A stretch of 64,000 nucleotides of DNA, from positions 62,001 through 126,000 of the forward strand of contig JAJPIE010000075.1 in assembly GCA_021324935.1 (NCBI GenBank). The letters are read 5' to 3'. The notes under the pieces were generated by a model. The model had not been told where the DNA came from and did no database searches. It was given only the letters and a program-made list of their open reading frames with translations. Below are positions 28,127 to 37,429 of this stretch, in pieces. The DNA comes from Acidobacteriota bacterium (GTDB taxonomy: Bacteria > Acidobacteriota > Terriglobia > Acidiferrales > UBA7541). The position numbers and the translations under genes were made by a program. Positions within the stretch are counted from its first letter, which is position 1; every line of letters starts with the position of its first letter.

Positions 28127-29347
28127 ATGATTCATCAACTTCGCTCCGTTGCCATTTTCCTGTTTTTCCTGCTTGGCGCCTTTCCCATAAATGCCCAGAA
28201 GGAACCGCCCCTGGCGCTGGTGGGGGGTACGTTGTTCGTCTCGCCCGATGCCCCGCCCATGCACGATGCGGTGATTGTGATCTCCGAGGGGCGGATCAAG
28301 GCGGTGGGCAGGGCCGCGGACGTCGGCGTTCCCCCGAAAACACGCCTGATTTATTGCACGGGGAAATATATTCTCGCCGGCTTCTGGAACACCCACGTTC
28401 ATTTCACGGATGCGGCATGGAACAACGCGGCGATCGCTCCCGCGGACGGACTCGAGCGGCACATGCAGGAGATGCTGACGCGCTGGGGCTTCACCACCGT
28501 TTGGGACCTCGGCTCGTTTCCCGCGAATTCCCTCGCACTGCGGCAGCGCGTGGAGTCGGGCGAAATTCCAGGGCCCAGGATTTTGCTTGCCGGCGACATT
28601 TTCCCCAAGAATGGCCATCCGGTTTATCTGCCTCCGGAGATGCAATTGCCCGAAGCGGCCACTCCCGATGAGGCGGGGCAAATGGCTCGTGACGATCTGA
28701 AGATGGGCCTGGACGGCATAAAACTCTTCACCGGCGCTTTCATGGGAAACAAGCCGGTGATCAATATGGATACGGCTATCGTGAAGGCCGCCGTGGACGT
28801 CGCACACGCGCAGGGCAAACCCGTCTTCGCGCATCCGCAAAACGCGGTCGGCGTGGACAACGCCATCGCCGGCGGCGTGGACATCCTGGCGCACACAATT
28901 CCAAGCGCACCCGGCTATACGGCGGAGGAGTTGGCGCGTTTCAAAGCGCAAAACACGGCCCTGATTCCGACACTTTCCTTGTGGACGACGGTGAACAGCG
29001 ACTCCAAAGTCACGGATCACCTGGTGCAAAGCGGCGTGGATGAGCTCAAGGCATTTTCCTCGAATGGCGGCACAATTCTCTTCGGCACCGACACCGGCTT
29101 CACGAATATTTACGATCCTTCGCTGGAGTATGAGCTCATGCACCGGGCGCTCAACGCGCGGGAAATTCTGGCTTCGCTGACGGCCAATCCGGCGGCTTAT
29201 TTCCACGCCAGCAAACAGGGCCGCGTCGCGAAGGGGATGGACGCGGACCTGGTGGTGCTCGACGCGGACCCGTTTGGTAACATCCAGAATCTTACGCGCG
29301 TTGCCTATACGATTCGCGCTGGGAAAATCATCTATCAAAAACACTGA
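28127..29347 (+). CDS. Exported metal-dependent amidohydrolase
   Basis: A 406-residue amidohydrolase of the imidazolonepropionase-like group with a signal peptide (VAIFLFFLLGAFPINAQ). The metal-binding motif NTHVHFTD, a likely metal lysine in GIKLFTG, HPQ, HTIPS and the late aspartate in FGTDTGF are all present, and the C-terminus (GMDADLVVLDADP) is typical. Substrate unknown; exported relatives act on dipeptides or cyclic amides. Stands alone on the plus strand. Confidence 0.87.
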   Translation: MIHQLRSVAIFLFFLLGAFPINAQKEPPLALVGGTLFVSPDAPPMHDAVIVISEGRIKAVGRAADVGVPPKTRLIYCTGKYILAGFWNTHVHFTDAAWNNAAIAPADGLERHMQEMLTRWGFTTVWDLGSFPANSLALRQRVESGEIPGPRILLAGDIFPKNGHPVYLPPEMQLPEAATPDEAGQMARDDLKMGLDGIKLFTGAFMGNKPVINMDTAIVKAAVDVAHAQGKPVFAHPQNAVGVDNAIAGGVDILAHTIPSAPGYTAEELARFKAQNTALIPTLSLWTTVNSDSKVTDHLVQSGVDELKAFSSNGGTILFGTDTGFTNIYDPSLEYELMHRALNAREILASLTANPAAYFHASKQGRVAKGMDADLVVLDADPFGNIQNLTRVAYTIRAGKIIYQKH

Positions 29348-29491
29348 AGCGGATTTCCAGCTGCGGCCTCCTTGGACCGCGCGTGCAGACGAACAGGCGC
29401 AGGGCGGCGTGGCCAGGGCCGCCCGGCGGGTCAGGTCAGGGTTGTGTTGGTTTGTTCGCTTGGTGAAACTCATGCGCGCCTCAAGGCCGAA

Positions 29492-29986
29492 TTAATTGAG
29501 CAAGTCGCGCGTAATCTTTTCCATCCGCACGGGGACCCAGACACGATCCGCGGCGGAGCCGGCGAGCTTCGACTGCCAGCCGAAGCGCCGCAGCGTAACG
29601 CGATAAGAGGCGTAGCCGTCGATCGAGTGGAAAGTGTAGACGGCTTTGTCCCCCGAGGATTTGCCGTCTTCGGTGGTGAGCGAGGAAAGTTCGAAATCGT
29701 AGTTGGCGAATTCCGGCACGACGCGACTGACGCTCATCGCCGCGACGGATTTGGCGTCCCGGCACCAGGCGTCGTGACCCGCGCTCACCCAGCGTTGCAA
29801 ATTTTCGACGCGCGCGCGGTTGACGGGAAGCTTCTCCACGGCGCGATGCTCGCGCGTCTGCGCTTCGACCACGGTCATCTTGGCCGCGCCCAGCGTGGTA
29901 AGAACCACAAAGAAGGTAATTCGCAAAATAACGGGAAGAATCTGGCGAACTGTGCGCGCGTTTCCATTCATCATGTTTCCGTTCAT
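29492..29986 (-). CDS. Hypothetical exported protein
   Basis: A 164-residue protein with an N-terminal hydrophobic segment (ILPVILRITFFVVLTTLGAAKMTVVEAQ) that should serve as a signal peptide. The rest contains AGHDAWCRDAKSVAAMSVSRVVPEF and a beta-rich C-terminus (AVYTFHSIDGYASYRVTLRRFG). No family recognised. ATG 29986 has GGAGG 5 bp upstream; the longer in-frame extension lacks any such signal. Confidence 0.72.
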   Translation of the reverse strand: MNGNMMNGNARTVRQILPVILRITFFVVLTTLGAAKMTVVEAQTREHRAVEKLPVNRARVENLQRWVSAGHDAWCRDAKSVAAMSVSRVVPEFANYDFELSSLTTEDGKSSGDKAVYTFHSIDGYASYRVTLRRFGWQSKLAGSAADRVWVPVRMEKITRDLLN

Positions 29987-30291
29987 GGCGTCCTCCGTGT
30001 AAACCGCAATCCGTGCTTGTCCAAAAGCTTTCGCTGTTTCGTTACTTCCTTGCTTCCTTATTTCTTTGTTTCTGTTTTCGCCAGCCGGGTGGCGCGGCGC
30101 GCGGCGCCGGAGTTTAGGTTGCCGTTTGCAAGAAGCAAGCGCGGCGGTGCTTGTCTTTTGGCTCATGGCATCTTCTCCGGCGACGCGATCCGGGCCACCC
30201 ACAGGGGTATTGGCCGGCGTTCCCGAGGGGCAGCCTTGCTCGAACCGCCCCTCCGAAATTCTGGGGTTCTTTACTTCGTCGCTACTTACTT
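29987..30291. other. Gene-free spacer with pyrimidine-rich tract
   Basis: These 305 bp separate the hypothetical gene from the second SPFH gene on the same strand. They hold a T/C-rich tract (30036-30074, core TTACTTCCTTGCTTCCTT) and a GC-rich imperfect palindrome around 30092-30110 (GGCGCGGCGCGCGGCGCC). I see no convincing small gene. Confidence 0.5.
30042..30059. repeat. TTACTTCCTTGCTTCCTT-type tract, copy 1
   Basis: This T/C-rich string (purine-rich on the minus strand) resembles tracts at 34681-34727 and 50737-50785. The other two follow the stop of a minus-strand gene directly; this one lies about 230 bp downstream of the SPFH stop. A shared 3'-end or insertion element is possible. Repeat status rests on visual similarity only. 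Confidence 0.4.
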
Positions 30292-31689
30292 CTATGGCCT
30301 GCGGCCTTGCTTGCGCTGCGCCGTGGCCGTGGCAACCGGTGAAGCGTCATCGGGATTGTCGTCACCCGAAGGCTCATCGGCGTTGCCGTTTGCGTTGACG
30401 CCGTTCTGAAACGCGGAGCGCATAACGTCGGCGGCAAAGAAGTTCTTCCCGTCCATCGGCACCATCATGATTTGCAATTTGTCGCTCAAGCGCTCGGCGA
30501 TGATCTTCTGGATCAACAGCGGATTCTGCTTGAGCACCGCGGCTTCGTACTTCATGCGCTCGGCGTCGGCCGCGGCGGTGACGCGAATGTGGTTGGCTTC
30601 GGCGTCGGAAAGGTTGCGTTGGCGTTCAACCTCGGCCTTGGAGTCGATGATTTTGGCCTGCGCGGCGGCTTCCGCGTTTTGCAGCGTGGCTTCCTTGCGA
30701 GCCTCGGCTTCGAGTTTGGTCTGTTCGATCTGCTTCTGCTTCAGCGGCAACGTGTACTGCATGGCGTCGGATTCGGCCTTGGCTTGCAGGACGCGTACCG
30801 CCGCCTGCGCTTCGGCTTGCTTTACGTCGCGCGCCTTTTGGGCGTCGGCTTCCAATTCGGCGATTTTCACTTCCTTGGACTTGATTTCCTGCTCGGTGCC
30901 GAGGCGATCGTTCTCCTGTTCCTTGAGCAGCAGTCCTTCCAGACCTTTGGCATATTCGGCGGGAAGCTGAATGTCGCGGAGGAGTACTTCGCGGACCACG
31001 ATGCCGTCAGCAGAAAGGCGAGTCTTAATCTGATCGGAGGCCTTGGCGCGCAGCTCTTCGCGCTTCACGGCAAAAATTTCGCGGGTTTCATAGTTGGGCG
31101 AAAGCTGGCGGTAGGTGGAAGAGACCACCGGGCCGACGACCTGCTCGCCCACGGGCTGCGGCAGATTCTGGTGAATCGTATAGAGCGTCGAGGGATCCAG
31201 GCGATAGCGCACGGTGACGGATAGCCCGATGTTGAGGCCTTCGCGCGCCTGGACAATGAGCACTTCGTTGGCGCCTTTGACCCCGGCGACAGGAGCGGTG
31301 GTGTAAACCTGCTCGCGCGTGTCGTAGAGCGCCACGCTATCCACCAGCGGCGTGACGATGTGCACTCCCGGATACAACGTACCGGGGCGGACGCCGTAGA
31401 CTTGGCTGACGCGAACGCCCGCCGCGCCGTCGGGGACAACCATGATGCTCGCCGACAATAGCACCGGTACGATGCCGGCCGCCGCCAACTGCAGCGCGAG
31501 CCGCCACCGTACCGGCCGGAAAGGGCGCGCCGCTTTCCGTGCGACCTCCTCCGGGCCGGGTTCCGCGCTGGCCTGCTCCAGGAGCCACCGGAGGCGGGCC
31601 GCCATGACGATGTCGTAGATGACCAGAATTCCCGCGCTGCAGAACAAACCAACCGCGAGGAATGTGAGTAGAGTTTTCAGTGCCAACAT
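30292..31689 (-). CDS. SPFH (prohibitin/stomatin-like) membrane protein
   Basis: A 465-residue SPFH protein with two N-terminal membrane helices (about 4-30 and 64-84). The band-7 domain follows (VSQVYGVRPGTLYPGVHIVTPLVDSV, LSVTVRYRLDP, VVREVLLRDIQLPAEYA), then a long Ala/Glu coiled coil and a low-complexity acidic tail. The arrangement is prohibitin-like, distinct from the flotillin at 18146. Such proteins often control membrane proteases. A site-2 protease gene lies about 1.1 kb away on the other strand, which is only suggestive. Confidence 0.88.
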   Translation of the reverse strand: MLALKTLLTFLAVGLFCSAGILVIYDIVMAARLRWLLEQASAEPGPEEVARKAARPFRPVRWRLALQLAAAGIVPVLLSASIMVVPDGAAGVRVSQVYGVRPGTLYPGVHIVTPLVDSVALYDTREQVYTTAPVAGVKGANEVLIVQAREGLNIGLSVTVRYRLDPSTLYTIHQNLPQPVGEQVVGPVVSSTYRQLSPNYETREIFAVKREELRAKASDQIKTRLSADGIVVREVLLRDIQLPAEYAKGLEGLLLKEQENDRLGTEQEIKSKEVKIAELEADAQKARDVKQAEAQAAVRVLQAKAESDAMQYTLPLKQKQIEQTKLEAEARKEATLQNAEAAAQAKIIDSKAEVERQRNLSDAEANHIRVTAAADAERMKYEAAVLKQNPLLIQKIIAERLSDKLQIMMVPMDGKNFFAADVMRSAFQNGVNANGNADEPSGDDNPDDASPVATATAQRKQGRRP

Positions 31690-31785
31690 GATCTTGTCCT
31701 TTCTTCCCTTCTCCCGGTGATCCTGCGAGGAACTGATCGCGCTTGCCGACGGCCTCGTTCAGGGAAATCCCGGGAAGACTTGGCG

Positions 31786-31983
31786 CTAGGAGCGGCTCCC
31801 AAACGCGCGAGCCACCAGGCGCGTGCCATGCGCGACTTGTAGGCGAACCGGCCGGCGATTGGCAGTTGCGGGCTGCATCAGCCGAAGCATGCCGTGCAGG
31901 AGCAAGCTTTCCAGAGCCAGTGCGGCGAACAGGGCCAGGGTGGTGACAACGGTGACTCCGGCAAATCCAAGCATCGTTTCCAT
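31786..31983 (-). CDS. Small membrane protein (65 residues)
   Basis: A 65-residue protein with one membrane helix (FAGVTVVTTLALFAALALESLLLHGML) and a basic C-terminal tail. GAGGAG lies 7 bp in front of ATG 31983. It is 96 bp upstream of the SPFH gene in the same direction, so it is probably co-transcribed with it. This parallels the 43-residue membrane protein near the flotillin gene, though the two small proteins are not alike in sequence. Confidence 0.65.
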   Translation of the reverse strand: METMLGFAGVTVVTTLALFAALALESLLLHGMLRLMQPATANRRPVRLQVAHGTRLVARAFGSRS

Positions 31984-32259
31984 GTGCGTTCTCCTCGCTG
32001 CGCTGGGCTGGGTAACAATTCGCCGGGCAGAGTGGCAGGTAAGAGGCCAGCTCTACCCTATTCAAATTAATAGAGTTACCAGCGGCGTCGAGCTGCGATA
32101 CCGTGGACGGAGAGACGCGCCGTGTAAGCCAAACCACAAACAATCAAAGAGGGGGAGGAAACGATGAGAGCGTCGGAGACAATTCGGGCGCACGTCCTGG
32201 GCTAAGTTTGTGACGGCTGAGGCGCTGGAACCGCGCACCGCACGCCTTTGGCGACGGGG

Positions 32260-32655
32260 TTATCGGCGTTTGTAGGTGCCGGTTTCGGCGTTATCCCTGA
32301 TGTGGAGCAGGTCGTCCTTGTATTCCACCTTCCAGATTTGCGGCATGGGCGGAGAACCCGGCGGGGCGCAATTCAGGCGCAGGTGATGCGCGTCGGCAAA
32401 ATCGTAGGAGCAGGTTTGATCGGTATTGCCGGTCTGCATCAGGACGGTGCCGTCGTCGTGGAACTCCAGTATTTCGTTGGTGCCGCGCGCTTCGTCCCAG
32501 GTGCCAACGATTTTTTCCTTCAAATCTTTCTGGATGACGCGATGGCAGCCCGCGATCAAAATTGGGATTGCGAATCCTCCGGCAAACCTGGCACGCCGTT
32601 CGGACTTGAATGAACCTCGACTGGCTTTTGGCCGGCTCTCCCGACCATACCGCAA
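32260..32655 (-). CDS. Probable small lipoprotein, start uncertain
   Basis: The in-frame sequence RRARFAGGFAIPILIAGC looks like a lipoprotein signal with lipobox LIAGC. A domain of about 95 residues follows (KIVGTWDEARGTNEILEFHDDGTVLMQ...YKDDLLHIRD), lipocalin-like in flavour. No ATG or GTG lies at a sensible distance. The TTG at 32655 is the nearest usable start and has only a weak binding site; a longer frame runs to 32823 and overlaps the divergent protease start. The domain looks real but the N-terminus may be damaged or use an unusual start. Confidence 0.5.
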   Translation of the reverse strand: MRYGRESRPKASRGSFKSERRARFAGGFAIPILIAGCHRVIQKDLKEKIVGTWDEARGTNEILEFHDDGTVLMQTGNTDQTCSYDFADAHHLRLNCAPPGSPPMPQIWKVEYKDDLLHIRDNAETGTYKRR

Positions 32656-32801
32656 ATGCAGGAGCTCGCCGCAGAAACCGAAGCCTCGGGTTCCATGAAA
32701 TGAAGCCTCCAGGCTGGAGCAAGCACGAGCAGGTTCAAGGCTGAAGCCTCGCGTGACTCCCCGTTCGCCTCGCAAGACGCCCACTGCGCAGATGCGGTAC
32801 G

Positions 32802-33953
32802 ATGGAGCAAATGTCTCAAGCACAAGGAATTCGAGTCGGCCGGATTCTCGGCATACCCATTTACGTGGATTTCAGTTGGGTCCTGATCTTTGCCGCCTTC
32901 TGCTTCATCCTTTCGCAACAATTCAAGCTGGATCACAAGGAGTGGACGTCAGCCGAAAGCTGGGGAGTGGGCATCGCAACCAGCCTGTTGTTCTTCACAT
33001 CCGTAGTGCTGCACGAGCTTTCGCACAGCGCGGTGGCGCAAGCGTACAAGATCAAGGTCCTTTCCATCACCCTGTTCATTTTTGGCGGATTGGCGCGCAT
33101 CAGCCGCGAACCGACCAAGGCGATTCAGGAGTTCAACATCGCCCTGGCGGGCCCTGTGGCGAGCGCCGTACTTGGGGGATTCTTTTACCTGGTGAGCCTG
33201 TTTTTTCCCGGCAATGCGATGATCAGCGCCCCGCTGCAATATCTCTCTTGGGCGAACCTGGTCCTGGCGGTTTTCAACATGCTTCCCGGGTTTCCGCTGG
33301 ATGGCGGGCGAATTTTCCGGGCGATTGTCTGGGGCGCAACCAAGGACTTTTCGAAAGCGACGCGCGTGGCCGGCGCCAGCGGAAAACTGATCGCTTATGC
33401 GTTGATCGCCTACGGGCTCGGCTCGCTCTTCACGAAAAACTACGACAACATTTGGTTTGTTCTGATCGGCCTTTACCTGCTGAACGCCGCGCAGATGAGC
33501 GTGGCCCAGGTGACGATTCGCGAAACGCTGGCCGGACTTCACGCCGCCGACGTGATGAGCCTGGAAGTTCCCACGATTCCCGCGAACATGAGCCTGGAAG
33601 AGTACAGCAACGAGGTGCTGCGGACGGGGCGGCGCGTGCACATCGTGACGATGGGTGACCGCCTGGCGGGGCTGATGAACGTGGCGGCGCTGAATCAAGT
33701 GCCGCGCGACGAATGGAACATGAACTCCGTGCAGGCGGTGATGGTGCCACGCGACAAAATCATCTGGGCCGCCCCGGAAGAGCCGTTGTTGCGCCTGCTG
33801 GAACGCCTGATGGCCGCTGACATTAACCAGATGCCGGTGGTAAGTTACGGGGAAGACGGCTCCGCACACATCGTGGGAATTGTCTCGCGCGACGCCATTC
33901 TGCGCGTGCTGCAGACTCGCAGCGAGCTCGGCGCGGCGCTAAGCCATCGCTGA
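32802..33953 (+). CDS. Site-2 protease (M50) with CBS domains
   Basis: A 383-residue intramembrane zinc metalloprotease. The active site HELSH is at 71-75 inside a membrane helix, and the second motif LDGGR follows around residue 165. About six helices precede a C-terminal region of about 140 residues with two CBS repeats (HAADVMSLEVPTIPANMSLEE and VMVPRDKIIWAAPEEPLLRLLERL), which may sense adenine nucleotides. Members cut membrane-bound anti-sigma factors or transcription factors. An ATG at 32811 with GGAG just before it is an alternative start. The 3' end overlaps the convergent methyltransferase gene by 15 bp. Confidence 0.92.
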   Translation: MEQMSQAQGIRVGRILGIPIYVDFSWVLIFAAFCFILSQQFKLDHKEWTSAESWGVGIATSLLFFTSVVLHELSHSAVAQAYKIKVLSITLFIFGGLARISREPTKAIQEFNIALAGPVASAVLGGFFYLVSLFFPGNAMISAPLQYLSWANLVLAVFNMLPGFPLDGGRIFRAIVWGATKDFSKATRVAGASGKLIAYALIAYGLGSLFTKNYDNIWFVLIGLYLLNAAQMSVAQVTIRETLAGLHAADVMSLEVPTIPANMSLEEYSNEVLRTGRRVHIVTMGDRLAGLMNVAALNQVPRDEWNMNSVQAVMVPRDKIIWAAPEEPLLRLLERLMAADINQMPVVSYGEDGSAHIVGIVSRDAILRVLQTRSELGAALSHR

Positions 33954-34553
33954 ACTGGCCACAAGCACCCTTGGTTTCGAAGAGGTTTCCGCCGCCTTGC
34001 GCGCGCGGATGCGGAAACCTCCGCCGCGAAAATCCACCGAAACACGCGAAAAGCCGGCGGCCGTCAGGCGCGCGAAAACGGAACTGGGCGCGAGGGGCGT
34101 GAACGTGCTCTTGTAGTGCACCAAACGGTTCATCCAGCCATCGTTGATTTCCGCGGCGAACAAGGAGCCGCCGGGACGCAGCACACGTTGCGCTTCGGCA
34201 AAGGCGCGATCCTGCGCTTCCCGGCTCCGCAGATGATGTAACACCAGAATGGCGACGACCGACGAAAAGGATTGGTCGGCAAATGGAAGTCTGGCGGCGT
34301 CGCCGCAGAGCGGCGCAACCTCCGGTTCGCCGTGCCTGGCCTTCAGGTGCAGGATCGCATTTTTGTCATATTCGAGGGCAGTGACGCGCGATGTGAGCTG
34401 CAGAAGTTGACGGGTGGCGGCGCCGTAGCCCGCGCCAATTTCCAGGACGTGCTCGCCAAGCCGAGCGCCGGAGAGAACCCAGGGCAGAACGTAGCGCTGC
34501 GACATGCGCTGCCAGAGAGAAGAAGAACAGAAAAGATGTTCGAGAGTGTTCAT
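33939..34553 (-). CDS. SAM-dependent methyltransferase (class I)
   Basis: A 204-residue methyltransferase with the SAM-binding motif VLEIGAGYGAATRQL near residue 37, then ALEYDKN, CGDAARLPFADQSFSSVVAILVLHHL and RVLRPGGSLFAAE. It resembles the UbiE/COQ5-like group. The substrate is unknown. ATG 34553 was chosen because family similarity begins shortly after; the binding site is weak. It overlaps the 3' end of the protease gene. Confidence 0.87.
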   Translation of the reverse strand: MNTLEHLFCSSSLWQRMSQRYVLPWVLSGARLGEHVLEIGAGYGAATRQLLQLTSRVTALEYDKNAILHLKARHGEPEVAPLCGDAARLPFADQSFSSVVAILVLHHLRSREAQDRAFAEAQRVLRPGGSLFAAEINDGWMNRLVHYKSTFTPLAPSSVFARLTAAGFSRVSVDFRGGGFRIRARKAAETSSKPRVLVASSAMA

Positions 34554-34680
34554 AGCGGTTGAGCCTTCAGGGTGGGGAAACCATTCTAGCGCACCTGACG
34601 GGTCCGCGACCATTGGAATCGATCGAGTGAAACGGAACACCAAGATACCGAAGCAAAGATAGTCTAAAAAAACGCAAATT

Positions 34681-34727
34681 CCTTCCTTACTCCTTTGCTT
34701 CCTTGCTTCGTTGCCTCATTACTTCAG
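34681..34727. repeat. T/C-rich tract, copy 2
   Basis: A pyrimidine-rich string containing CTTTGCTTCCTTGCTTCGTT. It shares CTTCCTTGCTTC-like cores with 30042-30059 and CTTTGCTTCGTT with 50765-50776. It sits just past the stop of the metallophosphoesterase gene. Confidence 0.4.
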
Positions 34728-34733
34728 CCGTTA

Positions 34734-35645
34734 TTAGTGGCAGTTGCCGGAACCGGCGTCGGTGAAGGTTTTGCCCGCTTCGGGGATGAACTGCCAGTCA
34801 TAGCCGGCGGCCTTCAGGGTGAGTTTCAGGACCCCATAGGCATCGTTGTTGCGGACTTCGCTGTTGGGCTTGGCGACTCCGAATTCGCGGTGGCTTTTTC
34901 CGCCGGTGCCAACGACAAATTCGCGAATGCCGCGCCTGGGATCGGCCTGGCCGCCGGGATCCTGCGGAGCAAAGCGTTCGTAGTCGTGGTCGTGGCCGTT
35001 GATGACGATCTCCGCGTTGTAATCGTAAAGAGCCTGCCAGAGCGGCCTGACTTCCAGATCGTCACCGTGAATCAAGCCGGAGCTGAAGCGCGGCTTGTGA
35101 AAATAGGCAAGCGTACAGCCGGAAGGGTGAGCAGCGAGATCTTCCCGAAGCCATTTTTCCTCCGCCGAGCCAGCCTCGCATCCCCCCACTTCCTTGCACT
35201 CTGAGTTGAGCACGACGATGTGCCAGGAGCCCAGCTCGTAGCTGTAATACCCTGTTCTCGGTTCGCCCGCGGTGGGGCCGAAATATTCGAAGTAATAGGT
35301 GGCGCCCTTGGAGTGAAATTCGTGATTGCCGACGGCTGGACGCGTGCGGCTCTTCACGCGGCCCCAGGTCTGATCATAGCACTTGAAATTCTCGGCGGTA
35401 CCGTTCGGGTAGGCAAGGTCGCCCAGTGCCATCACCGTTCCGGGATTCGCTTCCAACAATTTTGCGGTGGCTTCGGCGCCGGAAAGGTCGGAGCAGTCCG
35501 CGATGTCTCCCGCGCCGATCAATATGCTCGCCTGTTTGGCGTCATCCGGGGGATCCGCGCTCAATTTCATGCCTGCCACGGTCAGCGCTAGCGGCAACAC
35601 GAGACCAAATAAAAGAAACGCTAGATGCCTGTACGATGCCTTCAT
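34734..35645 (-). CDS. Exported calcineurin-like metallophosphoesterase
   Basis: A 303-residue phosphoesterase with an N-terminal signal peptide (LAFLLFGLVLPLALTVAG). The dimetal motifs appear in order: GAGDIADCS, ALGDLAYPNG, VGNHEFH, YFHKPRF and INGHDHDYERF. It resembles the single-domain purple-acid-phosphatase-like group of secreted bacterial proteins. It probably releases phosphate from extracellular esters. No pho box was sought in detail. Confidence 0.9.
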   Translation of the reverse strand: MKASYRHLAFLLFGLVLPLALTVAGMKLSADPPDDAKQASILIGAGDIADCSDLSGAEATAKLLEANPGTVMALGDLAYPNGTAENFKCYDQTWGRVKSRTRPAVGNHEFHSKGATYYFEYFGPTAGEPRTGYYSYELGSWHIVVLNSECKEVGGCEAGSAEEKWLREDLAAHPSGCTLAYFHKPRFSSGLIHGDDLEVRPLWQALYDYNAEIVINGHDHDYERFAPQDPGGQADPRRGIREFVVGTGGKSHREFGVAKPNSEVRNNDAYGVLKLTLKAAGYDWQFIPEAGKTFTDAGSGNCH

Positions 35646-35810
35646 TCCGGATGTCCCCTGAGTGGCAAACTCGCTTTGCCTGGACGCTCTCTTACCCTAA
35701 CACCGGGAACTTATATCGCGGATAAAATTGCGCTGAAAGGTTTTTCAATCAGGCATGAACGGCAGAAAGACAAAAGTGCGTGGTTCTCTGTGCAAAAGGC
35801 GGAATGCCAA

Positions 35811-37190
35811 TCAATGCAACATGGGACGAATGCGGCGGAGCGCGGTGGCAAACTGGTCGGCGTTGTAAGCGGAGGGATTCTCGAGCTGCTGGAACAGTTG
35901 GTTGATCGCGGCACGCATCTCCGCGTCGTTTGCGGGCTTGGTGTCTTTCGCGTAGGCGATATAGAGCGAGTCGATCGCCATGGCGGCCTGCTCCGCGGCG
36001 CGCTCGTCGGCGATGGCGATGTTTTCCGCGTCGTCGGTGATGCGCTGCATCATGCGCAGTGCGATGGCCTGATCGTATTGCATGGTGGCCAGGCGTTCGG
36101 CGATCCGCTGCGCAAGTGGCGCAGCGGCGGCCGCCGCCGTTGCGACGACATTGCGATCTGGGTTGAGCTTGCTCATTTCGCTGGAAACAGTGAGAAGATG
36201 CTTGTCGAGCTCTTGGCCGTTGGCGGAATCGATCTGCTTCGCCAGCAATCGAAAGACGGCGTAGCGCGAAGAGTTCCACGCGGGATCCCCTGGGCGGCGG
36301 CCTTCGTATCCATGCTCCTGGCGCCAACTGTCTTTCGCCGGGCCCAGCGAATGGTGGCAGGCGAAGCACGAAAGCTCGGAATACTCAGGCCAGACGTCTT
36401 TCTTGTCGTAGCGTTCCCCGCGGGCACGCCAGATGAGGCGATCCATCTCCGCGCGAAGCTGCACTGCCTGGCCGGTGCTCCAATCCCGAATGCCAGCCCA
36501 AGCCGCATCCTCCACCGGCTTGCCCGGCGCGGATTCCCGCGGCACCTTCCAGTGGCGCGGCATCACTGCGGAAAACGAATCCAGTTCGAAATAGAGGTCT
36601 GGATGCCCGGCCGCAATCATTTCGTGATCGACAAATTTGTCTTTCGTGCCGAGGTGGCATTCCAGGCAGCGATCCGTGCGGCGGAGGACGTCGCGCGTAT
36701 CGTACATTCCCAATTCCTTCACGGAGCGTTCGTGCGGCCAGTCTTTGGTGGTGTGCGGACCCAGCCATCCCGAGGCCGGACCATGGCAGTTTTCGCAGGA
36801 AACGCCATCCGCGAGTTCGAAGGGACGCCCCCGCTGTTCCGCAGTGGTATAGAGCGCGTGGCAGGCGAGGCATTTCGGCGACTCCTCGGCCTTCCCTTCA
36901 AGCTTCAAGATGCGCCCCATGCGCTCGCCGACTTCGCCGGTCAACGCGCCGTAGGCGCGACTGTGCTTGTCCTGAAGAATCCAGGTGGAATACTCGTTTT
37001 GCAAAATGCGGCTGCCGGCAACGGGCTTCACGCTGCCGTGGCAACTGGTGGCCGCACAGGAGCCGGGCCCTATGTACTTGATGGGCTCGGGGGTGTCCGT
37101 GGACGCGGAACGCGCGGGAAGCAGACACAAGCAGAAGGCCGCGACAAGAAGAGCGGAGCGGAGTAAGCCTGGTTTGCATTGAATTCCCAT
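35811..37190 (-). CDS. Multihaem cytochrome c, c554-like
   Basis: A 459-residue exported cytochrome with signal peptide (LVAAFCLCLLPARSAS). Haem sites: one expanded CX4CH (CAATSCH, about residue 45) and four CXXCH (CLACH, CENCH, CLECH, CFACH). The C-terminal third has no haem motif and is helical. Cytochrome c554-like proteins are periplasmic electron carriers. It is divergent from the DinB-like gene and lies about 1 kb from the NADH/Fe-S/cytochrome b operon, so it could exchange electrons with that system. Confidence 0.85.
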   Translation of the reverse strand: MGIQCKPGLLRSALLVAAFCLCLLPARSASTDTPEPIKYIGPGSCAATSCHGSVKPVAGSRILQNEYSTWILQDKHSRAYGALTGEVGERMGRILKLEGKAEESPKCLACHALYTTAEQRGRPFELADGVSCENCHGPASGWLGPHTTKDWPHERSVKELGMYDTRDVLRRTDRCLECHLGTKDKFVDHEMIAAGHPDLYFELDSFSAVMPRHWKVPRESAPGKPVEDAAWAGIRDWSTGQAVQLRAEMDRLIWRARGERYDKKDVWPEYSELSCFACHHSLGPAKDSWRQEHGYEGRRPGDPAWNSSRYAVFRLLAKQIDSANGQELDKHLLTVSSEMSKLNPDRNVVATAAAAAAPLAQRIAERLATMQYDQAIALRMMQRITDDAENIAIADERAAEQAAMAIDSLYIAYAKDTKPANDAEMRAAINQLFQQLENPSAYNADQFATALRRIRPMLH

Positions 37191-37429
37191 GCGGGATACG
37201 CGATATGTGCTGATGTTTTATATATTCGCGGAGGCGAAGAAGTCAACCGCGAGAAACAGGGGAGTTTGCATAGGGAATGCCCGCGAAGTGCCGCAGCCGG
37301 CAGGCACGAGTTTCGAAGTGGCCGCTTTCCCCGCAATCGAGGTATCATGAGCCGTGCTTGAGAGACCCGCTTGCGGCTCGGGACACCCGCGGTCGATCGC
37401 CGCGCCACTTCCAACGAAGGAATCGCTCC

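Noticed and set aside
28079..29473. Long minus-strand open frame of 464 codons
   Set aside because: It is antisense to the amidohydrolase gene, whose motifs are clear; such shadows are common in GC-rich DNA.
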